From the NCBI RefSeq assembly GCF_000002235.5, contig NW_022145594.1, positions 19,869,390 through 19,933,389 on the forward strand: a DNA stretch of 64,000 bases, given 5' to 3'. Source of the stretch: Strongylocentrotus purpuratus. Its lineage: Eukaryota; Echinodermata; Echinoidea; Camarodonta; Strongylocentrotidae. Shown piece by piece: positions 44,264-56,724 of the stretch. The stretch's first letter is position 1. Each line of letters begins with the position of its first letter. Under the pieces are notes generated by a model. The model made no database searches, was not told the origin of the DNA, and saw only the letters and a list, made by a program, of their open reading frames with translations. The position numbers and the translations under genes were made by a program.

Positions 44264-45194
44264 CACTGTCGCTCATAAAGGTGGAATATTTTTTTTATAT
44301 TCCAATTTATGGAATTATTTTAAAAATAATTTAAAAATAATAGATCTAGATAATAGTATACATTCTCAGATTTTATTGAATAATAATTTGCCAATGTGTG
44401 TTTTGCGTGACTGCTAAAGCATGTGTATGCTACTATGCTTATCAACTAGGGGACCTATGCCCTTAAGTCATAAATGACAGTAATGAGGATTAATGCCCCC
44501 CAAAAGGGCACTAATAGCACATCGACACGGTTTTGATCCTGGGGCCTCACAGTTTCGAGGCCATTGTTTTGTCACTGAACCATGACTGTACGCAGCGGGG
44601 GCTAAGGTAGGGGGCAGTTTCCATAAGTTAAACAAAACACAGAAAATGCAATAAATTTTCAATAATTTATTGCATTTAACCCCGGTGCCTAACATTAAAA
44701 AAAAAATTGTGTGCCCATGCCTTGAGCCATAATGCATGGCCGTCCAGAGGATTTTTTTATGTTGGAGACCGGGGTAAAATGCAATAAATTATTGAAAATT
44801 TATTTGCATTTTCTGTTTTTTTTTTAAATTTATGGAAACTGCCCCCTACCCTAGCCCCCGCTGCGTACAGTCATGGTTCAGTGACAAAACAATGGCCTCG
44901 TAACCGTGAGGCCCCAGGATGAAAACCGTGTCGATGTGCTTTATTAGTGCCCTTTTGTGGGGCATTAATCCTCATTACTGTCATTTATGACTTGAGAGCG
45001 TAGGTCCCCTAGTTAATAAGCTTAGTAGCATACACATGCTTTAGCAGTTCCGCAAAACACACATTGGCAAGTTATTATTCAATAAAATCTGAGAATGTAT
45101 ACTATTATCTATATCTATTATTTTTAAATAATTTTTAAAATAATTCAATAAATTGGGGTAAAACTAAAATATTCCACCTTTATGAGCGACAGTG
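44264..45194. mobile_element. 931 bp near-perfect palindromic element
   Basis: TA (44,262-44,263 and 45,195-45,196) flanks arms of over 400 bases that are reverse complements (ends CACTGTCGCTCATAAAGGTG), with a roughly 80-base centre near 44,690-44,770. Each arm contains a tRNA-like segment (GGTTCAGTGACAAAACAATG, then a B-box-like GGATCAAAACC). The minus-strand frame at 44,468-44,737 is antisense to this and not a gene. Confidence 0.85.
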
Positions 45195-45997
45195 TACCTT
45201 TTCAATCATTCCCTTTGTCCCTCTCCCTCTTTCTCTCTGCCCCCCTTTCTCTCTGTCTCTATCACATACCAATCTCTCGATCAATATGTTATGCGATGCA
45301 ACTTTCTTTATCCCATTTACAACATAAATACGCATCAAAAGTCAAATATTGAAGAAGGCATGCACTAACTTTTATTTTTAGGTCACCAAGCTGATTGAGA
45401 AAGAAAGATATAAACGAATGGAAAACAAGTGAAAGCAATACATAACTAGGCCTATGTTTTTTATTTCAACAATTTTCGTCTTTAATAAAAAGAAATTAAT
45501 CTTTGAAAATTGATTTGGTCCATGGCAAAATGTACAGAAAACAACATTATTTTGATAAATTACATTTATATCTGAATATACATCACTATCCAAAAGACGT
45601 GACTCTGTTTCGCTCCTATCAGGATCAGTTTGTAGACGAAGACAGAGAACACGGCCATTACCGCCAGACTAACTCACATCAGTAATACTGATGACACTTA
45701 ACAATAGGCCTATACATTTGACAGGTAATCACACAACGAAATAACAGTACTGCTTCGATGTATTTCAGGCATAGGTCTATACAAAATCAATTTCATCTAC
45801 ATCATATCATCAGAAATCCAATACATGTAGTACTGACAACAATTCTTACTTTACTTATAATACAACTCGGTAGAGTCAAAAAACGATTGCAAATGGAGCT
45901 CATATTTTAGAAGACAAAATAAATCTATTATAATTATCGTCTACTTATATACGCTGTGCACGATGTCACACACATCTGATGTGTTGGAATAGCAGAA

Positions 45998-45999
<2 letters not shown>

Positions 46000-46034
<35 letters not shown>
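46000..46034. repeat. (TA)n microsatellite
   Basis: About 17 TA dinucleotides. Confidence 0.9.
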
Positions 46035-46037
<3 letters not shown>

Positions 46038-49000
46038 GAAAATAAAATTCACTAGTCAGAGTAAATGACTCAGCAAGAGCTGAGTAAGACTAAGAGAAGT
46101 AACCTCCTCGTATGCAGTTGCTAGTAATATACAATTTCACAAACATTATCCTATATATATTAATTGATTACTATTAAAGCCATTACCAGAAAAAATGTCA
46201 GATTTCAATGAATAAATTCATTTTGAATTAGAACATTCTAATACTGTGCATTGTACGAGAAGCAATACCTCTAGCGCCACCTCAGGCCAGCTGTGGCATA
46301 CGGTCTCGTAACTAGCTGCACTGTTGGCAATGACAATGACCGTGAGATGGCGCTGTGTAATAAACAGTGCGCTATGTCAGCTAAGTCATTCATGTTTAGT
46401 ATCACGCTACGGGTCGTTCACATAAGAAGCAGCAAAACACTTGCGTTTTTCATGGTGACGTAGAGTGTAAAACGCTTATCATTTCTGTATTCTGTAACAT
46501 AAAGCTCACTATTGTACGTAAGTTCTTTGTTGCATGCTTTTGCCATTCATAATTTACATGTATCAAATCGGCTGCGTTTTTTTTTTTGCGGTGGCTTACC
46601 GCGCCATATCTGAACAAGCCTTATTAAACCTGTTGAATAACTGGAATGCATATGAATCACACATTTTACATATTAGCGTACATCTATATAGATAGTATTC
46701 ATGACAGGCGGAATAGTACATTATTAACCGAATGAAATTATTTCAGCATACACACTCTTGAAAGACTGGAGGATCAAGAAAATTAATATAGATGGTCATC
46801 ATTTACCAAACGAAAGAAGTTCGGCACAATAATATTTGAAGGAATTCTCACAAGTATCAATAACAGATATGGTGCATTCTTTGTTTCACAATAAAAATCT
46901 GAAAGATATCTTAATGTATGTATATGTATTTCACCGTTTGACATGATAAATAGATAAATAGGACACGGTAATTGTTACTATTTTGAAATACACGGATAAG
47001 AATCTACAAACTAGAAAATCCTTTAAAATATTTCTTCTTGTAATAAGATGTGAATGAATGAAATCAAAGGGATGTCTTCATGGAATATTTCAACAAAAAA
47101 ACAAAGCTTGTTCTCGTTCATATCTAAAAAACTGACAATATATTTGCTCACGTTAAATTTGATGATTTAGTTGGTAGCAATGTCAGCCCTTTTTTAATGT
47201 CTGATGCAGAAGAGGGCAATACAAATCTTGCGCATTTCTATAGGCAATACATCAAATTACTAATGATAATGGTAGAGCTTTTATGTAGATCATTTCCACA
47301 CTGCATATTATTTTGTAGCACTTTGCAATCATAGTTCACATTTTACATTTATAATTCAGTATCTTATGTTTACAGGAGAAGTTTCTACTTAGGGCCTCTG
47401 TTTTCCATCTTCAGATACACTTATGTGTAGTGATATCCTTACGATTAACAATTGATGATATGTTTGCATAAAAACAATAAGTACATATAAATATTGGTTA
47501 AAGAAACATTGGGGGGTTAATATTGTGTTCTACAATAAAAACCGTTTACGAGCAATATCTACAAAGACGTTGATGCCATCCTTTAGAGGAAAACAGGTTT
47601 AATAGCTATGATATGCAACATTAAAAAGTTACAGCGAACACAGGATTCATTATAAAAGTAGGAATCACAAATGGATTTGCTATGGCAAATTATACTAACA
47701 CCCCTGTGGATACCATTACATAGGGAATTCAACATGATTTCCCTTCTATTCATATCATTATGAATGCGAAGTTAGGTATTTTTCCAAGGCACTTTCAGTA
47801 TTCTAATATTTAATTATAGTACTTAGAAGTATGATCGCAGAGACTTTCACACAAATAAGCATATGGCAGTTTCATTAGTGCTGTCCATCATCACCTATTG
47901 AAATGTGTGAACATTACAATAACATATTACATGATAGGAATATTGTTTCTTTGGGCTATAGAAGGGGGTGTTGAAATTGTTCTTGAGTTGATTTCTCCAA
48001 AGTATTTGTGATCATGTTTTAAGTACTAACAAGTTCATTATATCATATTAGACCCGATAAACAGAATCATGCATGATTCTTTGAAGCAAATGCAAGTACT
48101 GATGAATTCACTTCAAAGTGCAGCAATGTTTGATAAAGTTGTCCATGTATTTTTGTTCATATTTCAGAAGAAAAAAATATATACAAAAACGCTGCGTTCA
48201 CAATTCTGTTCAACAATTAATAATATATTACATACTTTAACAACATTATGAAAAATGAAATTTAAATTGCAATAGCAATAGAATAATTAACATTTGAATT
48301 CATGTAAACAATTTATTGTACAGTCTCGAAAGAATGTGCCTAACATACAGTACACTCAAATAGATATACATGTACAAATGAGTCTTTATAAACAGTGGCA
48401 AGTAAAAGGAAGATATATTTAAATTAGATGTCCTATCCTATATATCAAGGCAGGAATATTCAAATAAAAATGTACAATAAGACTTCAAACCCATTTGTGA
48501 TAATCAATATTTTAGGTATCGTATACCTATCCTTCATATAATTTTTGACATGTTTATACATCAGCATGTATCTTTGTATACTAGCAGAGAAAATTTGTCA
48601 TATGTTGTGAAAAAATACGATAACTTTTAAAAGTCTAACCTGGAACTTATTAGTATTGTCTAAAACACACTCCTAATGCCCTTTCATTTTCCATAGAGGT
48701 AAACTAGTCGAATGGTTTGAACACTTAACTGGAGAGGCGAATATGTTGGGCTCGATATATTCCTGTCACACTCTTATTTCAGTAAGCAATCCATTTATCT
48801 ACATTGGTTTTCTCCAACCAGGTGTTAAATGGATACCGAGTAGGATGAAAAAAGTAATTGAAGTTGGCACAGCAGTATAGGTGTCTGTAAAATGCTCCCC
48901 AGGGTGTGGAGAATGTTCAGACATTATGTGCGGGCAAAGCTGAATCCGATGTCAGGGATAATAATATTTCTGTCAAGCGTTTAGATATTGTAAAGGTATT

Positions 49001-49600
49001 ATGCGCGATATCAACCCAGAATATCTATCATTAAGAAATTGGTACATGGCATAAATACAAATCGAGAAAGATGAATTTGATATAATTGTTATTTTACATG
49101 TACAACCATCACACATCATTACACTACTGTCTGTAACTGAAAAATTATTTAAATAATAATTTAAAGTTGATGAAAGAGAGCCTTAAACAATGGATTTGCA
49201 TGGTGACAAATGACGTCATAATTGCTCTTTTCAGATAACATGCATGATATGAATAGTACTAAACTGAAGAAAGTAGGACTGAAAGGCAAATAAACTTGTT
49301 CGTAATTGCTACAAATAGGCATGACTTTGTACCAGAGGTTGATAAATAAAAGATAATAGTGATACATGTATTGGTTGGCTCTACTTTCTGGGAATACGAA
49401 TATTGGAGATGTTGCTCTTAAAAGAATAATATTGCCCTCTTCTCACTACTCAAGGCAATATGATTCTGTTCAGGGCAATATATTTTGATATCCCCCTTAA
49501 GTCCATCCAAGCAAGGGGAACTTTGATGAAGCTACACAACTCAAAAAATCAATATGTATATTATTGGAACAATGCAGTCCTTAAGAGAGAAGCATATAAT
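46035..49600. other. Long AT-rich stretch without recognisable genes
   Basis: No splice-bounded frames or repeat families were recognised. A slightly GC-richer patch at 46,265-46,470 has GCGCCACCT / GATGGCGCT in inverted order. The right part probably includes the 3' UTR of the death-domain gene. A minus-strand AATAAA occurs near 48,311, but which signal is used cannot be told. Confidence 0.4.
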
Positions 49601-49610
49601 TTGCATCTCA

Positions 49611-49894
49611 TTAAGTACCAAATAGCTCATCAGCGAGACGAATTTGACCAGCCACCCTTAGAGCACACTTCAGGGCTGCACATTCTGTTGCCTTGGTTTG
49701 CTTCTTTCTCCACTGTCGGAGCATTGATAGTGTACCCATGTATGATACATCTGAATTCATCGTGTTTGTGTCGACATAACGCTGGATTTCTTCTGGCTCA
49801 CACCCGAGAGCCTTCCCGAGATTATCTATCTCATCACGCCTGCTAACTTTTTGAGCAACAGTGATCAGCTTATCGCCAAAGTTGTCCTTTCCAC
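49611..49894 (-). CDS. Death-domain terminal exon of ZU5-UPA-DD gene (gene 1)
   Basis: Acceptor ACCGTTTCAG (AG at 49,896-49,895). Entered in phase 1, it encodes GGKDNFGDKLITVAQ, VSRRDEIDNLGKALGCEPEE, then SMLRQWRKKQTKATECAALK and LRVAGQIRLADELFGT, stop. The helix pattern (LG..LG..EEI, LRQWR, L..AL...G....AD.LF) fits a death domain, the adaptor-binding fold at the C-terminus of UNC5 and PIDD-type proteins. It would recruit other death-domain proteins in the cytosol. Plus-strand frame 49,460-49,846 is its antisense shadow. Confidence 0.8.
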
Positions 49895-50359
49895 CTGAAA
49901 CGGTCCTTAAATTAATCATGTTTTTATAAAAATGTTAGTATTTTTCTGATTACATGTACTGGCAACAGGAAGGGGGTTGCAGCACCAACAACAAGAATAC
50001 TATCTCCTCATAAGTCGAAATGTTGTGATTTGGATTTTGATATAATATCACATGCACCATTAGTGCAATTTGTGTTTTCAATTGTAAACTTTAATTGCAA
50101 CCGAGCTAAACAAATATTTAAGGAAATAAAGTTTACTCTAATCATGTAGTTTTGCAGCAATTTGAACGTCATTTACCTGGCAATGATTTTTATATTTTTT
50201 AGTTGATATTTGTTTGGCAAGGGCAAACTGCTCCCTTGTCCCTCCCTCTTCAAAAGACATTACTGATTGCAGGTTTATACCTGCACATGCTCTGATCTCA
50301 ATAAACCATGCTGACAGTAATACAGATGAAAGAAATGATAACTTACTCCAGAGTTTCAC

Positions 50360-50416
50360 CTGGACTTCGTTGTGATGTTTGAAGTGTTTGTGAACTTGGT
50401 GCACCTTGCAATTCTG
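50360..50416 (-). CDS. Linker exon of gene 1
   Basis: Acceptor CCAAATTGCAG, donor CCAG/GTGAAA, 57 bases, entered and left in phase 1: (A)ELQGAPSSQTLQTSQRSP. A polar Ser/Gln linker between the UPA and death domains. A stronger-looking donor GTAAGT lies 18 bases further, but using it would put the death-domain exon out of frame. The CAG repeat at the acceptor allows a 3-base alternative. Confidence 0.6.
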
Positions 50417-52322
50417 CTGCAATTTGGAGAACTAGGAAAGATTAACGTTGAAATACATGTATTACTCATTATTCTTTAATTCTGAGTGCTGAATATAGTG
50501 AACTGAATATTCAACTACAATTTCTATAAGTTAGAACACAACTCTACTAGCATGTATCATCAATGACATTTCTTATATTTTGCATGAGGGTCAATCATTT
50601 TATTAAAAACTTATTCCAGGTTAAATTATTTAGTATTTCACAATCTACGGCAAAGAGGGTCTATTGTGCTGATATTACATTATCAAAATTGTCAGAATAA
50701 AGAATAATTTGAAATTATGTTACCAGATATCAATAAATCTTAAATCTTGTATGACTGGAAGGATATATTTAAATAACATCTGAAATAACTTCTGGGAAGG
50801 AAAAATCAGCTTAGTTACAATGATATATCAGGTGTAAAATAAGAAGATGTTTTAGATGCATTCATACTTTCAAAGGGGAATCGTTCCCATTTACAGTGAC
50901 TTTTGTTTGTAGTGATTTAAGGCATGGACATTTCTTCAATGATTGTCTGTTTTAATAGACACTATTCTCACTGTATTTTGACTCACTCTGTAAACATGGT
51001 GACAGTAACTTTGTTGTAATTGTTGAATCTCAAACAATGTAAGAAACGTGTAATTCTCACCCGAATGTAGGAATTGGTAATTTCCTGCACTTAAACGGGA
51101 AAAAAACCCAAAAAACTTTCGAGTATTAATTGACAGACCATAAACCTTTCAAAAGTTTCGGATCATTCATTAAATAAGGATCGCTACGAGCCCATTAGAT
51201 GGAGGAAATTACAAAATGACACTAAGAAGAGCCTGAAATGTCCTCCTTCAGCCCAAAATACACTACATGTAGGAACGAATTTATGGAAGAATTTCATTTT
51301 GCTTTTGCCTCAATTAGCCATAATACACATCCCTCTAATTACATATTCATTACGCAGTGGGAGTGACTGTAAAGAGAAATACAGATATCTACAAACGATG
51401 AAAATAAAATTAAAATTTGAATTACAAACATTGATGTGTATTGTATTTCATTAATGCACAACTGGTACTGGGACATAGATATCATAATTTGTCTATAACA
51501 ATGAAGGCAAAAATGTACATCATTTGTGATGGTCACAGCAACAAATTTGCCACGTTAAGTCATTTAAGATAAAGCTAAGTTCTGGTTATGCAATTATGAA
51601 ATAAGACTGAGAAAGAATCTATCTGGAAATAAAAGGTTATTACCTAGTACATAGGAATTAGTGGACACTGTGACGTTTTTAATCATCTACTTGTTATGTA
51701 CGGTAGGGAGGCGGTAGTGAGCACGCGAATCGTGCGAATCACTTAAAGAGGGCGCGAAGCGCGCTCTCTAGGGGAGTGCAGGGGGGGGGGGGGGGTTGCC
51801 CCTCCCTTGCGAAGCGCGGAAGCTTTGAAAGAAGACGATTTGTTGTACTTTTCTCGACTCATAATCCTTGTCTTAATTTAGTCCGCTCCTCCTGCGCATA
51901 GCGCGGAAGCTTTGACGTTTTATTAATTTATAAGAGAAAGAAGACGATTCGTTGTACCGATCTCGACTCCTTTTTACTTTTTCTTTTTACGTTCTCTAAC
52001 CTTTTTCTTCACTTTCTCTCTCTCTCTTTTTTTGAAAATATTTTTATTGGGGGGGGGGGTAGAGGTGATCGCCCCCACCACCCCCTGGAAAAAATGAAAA
52101 ATGAAAAGCACGTGCGCTGTTCACACAAATCGGTAATTCGGACTGCACAAACCCATGGAATGACTGTTTTGTCCAAACAAGTCAGCTTTTGTTGGTTATA
52201 TTTTTTGAATATGAGGGCATTTGAAGAGCAATTCCTTTCAGGGGACAATTCTATTATGACTTTCTTCCAAATTGCATAACGAATAATAAATTCCACCTCC
52301 TCCTTACACCAAAATATAATAC
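50417..52322. other. Intron of gene 1
   Basis: Nothing coding was seen. 51,565-51,660 and 52,200-52,300 have a diverged copy at 35.28-35.68 kb. 51,690-52,085 is a distinct GC- and homopolymer-rich insert. Confidence 0.5.
51700..52085. repeat. GC-rich insert with G-runs
   Basis: GCGCGGAAGCTTTGA and AAGAAGACGATT(T/C)GTTGTAC each occur twice (51,815-51,850 and 51,902-51,957), so it contains a direct repeat of about 100 bases. G-runs at 51,781-51,796 and 52,050-52,059. It separates segments that are closer together in the 35 kb relative, so it is probably a mobile insertion. Family unknown. Confidence 0.45.
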
Positions 52323-52515
52323 CTGGATCTTGTGGAGAAGCTCCCTCTCTTCTGCGAGGAGTTGAGAAATCCAATCGAAATAAGAGATTGACCTGTAGCT
52401 TCTCAATCTGTCCAACTTTCAGTGACACTGCAACCTTGTCTAGCTGGTTGGTGAAGTCCAATTCAAAGGGCTCACAAATCCTTGATCCACTCACTAGTTT
52501 ATCAAACGAGATAAC
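52323..52515 (-). CDS. UPA domain exon, second half (gene 1)
   Basis: Acceptor TTTTTTTAAAG, donor CCAG/GTATTA, 193 bases, entered in phase 0 and left in phase 1: VISFDKLVSGSRICEPFELD, then NQLDKVAVSLKVGQIEKLQV and FRLDFSTPRRREGASPQDP. The preceding exon ends IIGGPA, giving GGPAVISFDKLV across the junction, typical of the UPA (UNC5-PIDD-ankyrin) fold. The acceptor AAAG is unusual in lacking C before AG. Confidence 0.75.
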
Positions 52516-53129
52516 CTTTAAAAAAAAGTATTGAACGGAAGTAAATAAAGAAGTCAATTAAGTAAAACAATTCGTAATTAAAACTTTCCTTTTATTTTTC
52601 CTATATCAATTAATTGCTCCAAAAGTGCGTAATATAAATGTATGTACTAATTTTGCTCCAGCAACCATTATGAGTAACACGGGTATGTGGAACAGAACGT
52701 TATTCCTACCATTCTAGATTCAAAAATAGAAATAAATGTCAACTTTGCGGAAAGATTGCTAACACAAACTAAGAAAATGATACTTTTACATAACCCGTCT
52801 TAAAGCAGTTACGTGGCTCCTAGCATACTTTTCAACATTGGTAAAGTATGTAACCTTGAGTACTCTGAAATCAGGTCAGACAAAAATCTCGTGCAATGTC
52901 TAGTCGTTTCTCACAAGTGTTTAAGGGCGTGGTCAATTAATTATGCTGCTTGGAACACTATCCCATCTCGTGCGAAGGAAGGATCCACAAGTTTAAGTTG
53001 AACACTTTTCCTCAAAATGTACCTGTTTAAAAAGTAGTTTGACGGAGCTATAGACTTTTCAATTATTTTCATGTAAAGCGAATACAGATGCTTATATTGC
53101 AGTGATATTAATAATATAAGCTCTCTACT

Positions 53130-53260
53130 ATTAACACTAGTAGCATCAATTGTAATTATTGATATTGTTAATGTTATTGTTATTGTTATCTTTGCTGTTA
53201 TTATTATCATGATTGTTATAGTTATTATCATGATAATTATTATTGTAGTACTAGCAGTAT
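53130..53260. repeat. ATT/GTT-rich simple repeat
   Basis: Irregular TTATTGTTATT and TTATTATCATGAT units. Confidence 0.75.
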
Positions 53261-53754
53261 TTTCATCATTAACATTATTTCTTTTTTCTTTTTCAAACGG
53301 AGATGCACTTACAACTATATGCATCAAAACAAAGTAATATTTTCAGTATGAAAATTATGAAGCAGCATTGGAAACGTGCAATCTATGTTCATTAGAAGCA
53401 AGACGTGAGCAGTTATGTATAGACTTTGCAAATGCACTTGTCAAACACCCACAATTTAAAGAATGTTTACCTCTTAGACAACAATGCACTTATTCTCTAA
53501 GATTTCAATCAAAGTTTAAACAATACCAATGTAAAACAAAACACTTCCAGTGCAGCTCTCTTCCTTACTTTATAAATCTTTTGAATAAAATGTAATACCA
53601 ATATAAATTGTATTTTTAGAATTTCACAGTCCATGATTGAACTATGTGAATGAATTTTGATAGTTTTTATCTCAATTTTCTGCATTACTGAATATTTCTT
53701 GCCATCTCCCCTCATCTGTAATGATAATGTACCCTTTGTATGTCTCTTCCTTTC

Positions 53755-53890
53755 TTCAACTCTCTCTCTCTTTCCGTCTTTCTCTCTCGTCCCCCTTCTC
53801 TCTCTTTATTTCTCTCCTTCTCTCTCTTTGTCATCACTCCAACTCTCCCTCTCTACACCTCTCCCTATCTCTTTCTTTTTTTTTTTTAAT
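53755..53890. repeat. CT-rich tract
   Basis: TCTCTCTCTTTC-type sequence followed by a T-run. Open frames across it are compositional. Confidence 0.75.
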
Positions 53891-53984
53891 TTGAATCTGA
53901 TCAATGAATTTTTATGAAATGTCTATATCTTTGATTATTGATTTATGTCATATTTTGTGTTATTTCAATTTCAATTGCGATTGT

Positions 53985-54082
53985 TTTGTATATAACCTTG
54001 TGAAATGGATCGCAATTCAGCCATTGGCTGCGATGATCTTTTTTAATAAAAAACATTTCTATCTATCTATTCTATCTAATAT
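53985..54082 (+). mobile_element. Possible retroposon 3' end with (TCTA)n tail
   Basis: GATCGCAATTCAGCCATTGG with the CAATTCAGCCATTGGCTGCGAT hairpin region, then AATAAAAAAC and a TCTATCTATC tail. The shape fits a LINE or SINE 3' end. No coding part is seen. Confidence 0.35.
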
Positions 54083-54796
54083 CCATATTGTATCTCGCCC
54101 ATCTGTGGCCAAATTACATGAATGCCGCCAGAAGGCATCCCTGACCCAAATTTGTTGCGATGTGAACAATATGTGTCTATGCAAAATTACAAGTCATACA
54201 AGAGTCTTGCGGGTAAAAACGTACACTTAATCTAACATTATTTTTTACCTTAGGACATGACCTGAAGCATCATTAAAACATGACAGTCCTCCTAGTGCAT
54301 TTATGACTCTCGTTGAGGTGTGATTGGAGTGACAGAGACAAAAACAATTGTCCAAAGAGAGTGTTGCAGGTACATACAACTTTAACACATGACCTAAAAT
54401 GACCTTTCACTTTAGCATGTGGCCCTCAACAGCACTATAGCACGAACATACGCCAATTGATTGATTACAGAATATTTGTCATATTTTTCTTTTCATATAC
54501 ACATCATAGAGAAAACAGAAAAACACTATGAAAAACACAGTAATTGTCTATTATTTCCTCTTTTGTAGACATAATTGCTTAACTATGTCTAAACTTCTTT
54601 CTCTATGAAAGAGGAGGTATGCAAAATATTGAACATCCTTGCAGATGCTTAAATCTTCAACAAACAATAACAAATAAGTCATGTGTACCGGTATGTTTTG
54701 ATACAAGTAGTACAATACACAAGATCACCCGACGATGCATGGATTAAACTTTCCTATTCAGTTAACCAGAATCTTTAAACATATCACTGAACTTAC

Positions 54797-54928
54797 AGCA
54801 GGTCCTCCAATTATCATCTCCCTTACGTAACAGGTCATTCTGAGATCACCTTCTGTTGCCCGAATAATGACATGTTGTTCGCTATGAGAAGATGTGAAAT
54901 TGTCTTTTCCTTCGTTGCTTTCTACTAC
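54797..54928 (-). CDS. UPA domain exon, middle (gene 1)
   Basis: Acceptor TTGGTAACAG, donor GCT/GTAAGT, 132 bases, phase 0 both ends: VVESNEGKDNFTSSHSEQHV, IIRATEGDLRMTCYVREMII, GGPA. The CYVREMIIGGPA stretch is the strand before the conserved UPA loop. Joins both neighbours in frame. Confidence 0.75.
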
Positions 54929-55793
54929 CTGTTACCAAAAAAAGAAAATAGAATTCTACAGTGATGCATACATATACACGGATAAATATCAGGGTGCAGT
55001 AGCAACAGTTTTTCTTGTATGCCACCATACTATTAAAGTCATTCTTTTCAGTTTGAGTAAATTGATAGAATAAATATTTCCGACAGTATTTTCCAACCGG
55101 AGTACTGCAAGACACCAAAGGAATGTTGTTATATTAAACACATATTTTGGAAAAACACCACCTTCATGATATTAAAGTATAAACAACTGTCAGTTTCCCA
55201 AATATATATCATCCTGTGTATTTTGATGAGGAAATAAAATTTCAAAATATGGTTTCAGGCAACAAGGTGCATGATTACTCCCATGTGTGTGTGACAAGCT
55301 GCACGAACATTGTCATATTTTGGCAACAAGGTGCCTAAATATGTCTTATCTAGTGTGAATCTTTAGTCAAACTGAAACTTTTATCTCAGTAACGAGTTTT
55401 AAAAATCTTTTTTCTGTTTGCATGACCTTTTGTTTATCATGAACAAAACATGTGAGGATTTGAACTTGGAAAGGAAATGTTTAGGCTGGGGAAAACTGCC
55501 TTGTTGTTGGTGTTATTCTATTTGTTATATTGTAAGCTAAGTCTCAAGTATGTTTCTTAAGTGGGAGGGGTTGTCCAACATTTTGACCATGTGCCTTTGT
55601 CTACTGTACACCAACTGGAATGTCTTTGTAAACGTTTTGGTAACATAGAATTATTTTTCTTCATTAATTAATGCTCACTCGAATACTTGTCGTATTTTTG
55701 AAAATTATGTACAAACAGATGCTGATCTTAGCCACGACAGTTGACAGTTCAGTACATTAGTCAGATTCCTCATCTTCTAACTAAATATTTTAC

Positions 55794-56041
55794 CTCGCTA
55801 TTCCCTTTGATGTCATCATAGAGGTGTGCATGTAAGATGACAGATGTCTTCTGCAGGGCAAAGTTCTTTTCTTTAAACGGCCGACAGCACATCCTCTTTT
55901 CTGGGAGGAAGAAATCTTTGAACGGAAACTTAATGATCGTCCATGAAAAGTGATTCATCTTCAGTTTGAGTATATTTTTTGTGATGGTGTAGCTAGGTAT
56001 TCCAGACATCGACAGCATACTTCGTTCTTTGACAACTGCAT
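55794..56041 (-). CDS. UPA domain exon, first half (gene 1)
   Basis: Acceptor GTTTGTTATAG, donor GAG/GTAAAA, 248 bases, entered in phase 1, left in phase 0: AVVKERSMLSMSGIPSYTIT, LKLKMNHFSWTIIKFP, FFLPEKRMCCRPFKEKNFAL, TSVILHAHLYDDIKGNSE. The LKMNHFSW motif matches the HFS(W/P) start of UPA domains after ZU5. No membrane segment. Confidence 0.75.
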
Positions 56042-56202
56042 CTATAACAAACAAAAAATGGAGGGGGGGGGGGGTCAGGAAATTTATGGACTCGTGAAGC
56101 GAGGGATAAACAGGGATTTGAAAGAAATTCAATAACAAGCAAAGGTAAATCAAACCTCTGCATAAAGTCAAACTGGGTTCATTCGTATTAGCAAAGTTAG
56201 GT

Positions 56203-56430
56203 AGTGGTGTTGTGGTTATATGGATAAGTCTCTGGACTGTAAACCATGAAGTAAGAGGTCCGAATCCCTGTCATAGCACTAATGTTCTTTAAAAAGAAAA
56301 TGATCTATACTTAACACACACCACCTAGGTGAGGTACATGGCTACCTGGCAGGAATACACACCTTAAAATGCTCGAGCGCTGTAAATACAGTCGTGCTAA
56401 AGCCAGGGTAATATTAATGGAGCGCCCCAA
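56203..56430 (+). mobile_element. tRNA-derived SINE
   Basis: GTTGTGGTTATATGGATAAG (A-box-like, about 56,210) and AGGTCCGAATCCCTG (B box, 56,257) in tRNA spacing, then a body with CACACCACCTAGGTGAGGTA, AAATGCTCGAGCGCTGTAAA and TAAAGCCAGGGTAATATTAA. In the intron of gene 1. Confidence 0.65.
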
Positions 56431-56724
56431 TAAACAAAATCTCGTGAAAATCACATCAATATCAAAGTATCGACTTGAGGAGAGTTACGTTCTTTAAACA
56501 CCTGACATTTACGTAAATGTGTTAATACGTTTATTGCTCTAGGTCACTTAAAACACACGTACACTAAATCACGCAATTTTCGCAGCAATATCACCATTAT
56601 AATAACGTGATTATCCCTACCTTGGAGACCAGGGTTTGTAAACCTAATACTCCTGTTTTTGTTTGGTTATGAAATTACATCTTCATAAACGAAATTATTA
56701 GTACAGCGGAAAAGCTCCCAATAT

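Larger units (their letters stand above)
42905..45560. repeat. Large direct duplication, copy 2 (split by a palindromic element)
   Basis: Matches 39,170-41,010 with moderate divergence. Interrupted at 44,264-45,194 by the palindromic element, which copy 1 lacks. Confidence 0.8.
52516..54796. other. Intron of gene 1
   Basis: Contains an ATT/GTT simple repeat at about 53,130-53,260, a CT-rich tract at 53,755-53,890 and a possible retroposon tail at 53,985-54,082. No further exon is required by the phases. Confidence 0.5.

Noticed and set aside
44468..44737. 89-codon minus-strand frame
   Set aside because: Inside one arm of the palindromic element over tRNA-like sequence, without any protein similarity.
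49460..49846. 128-codon plus-strand frame
   Set aside because: Antisense shadow of the death-domain exon, which has domain motifs, a fitting acceptor and matching phase on the other strand.
53657..53917. 86-codon plus-strand frame
   Set aside because: Crosses the CT-rich tract. The Ser/Leu-rich translation is compositional.
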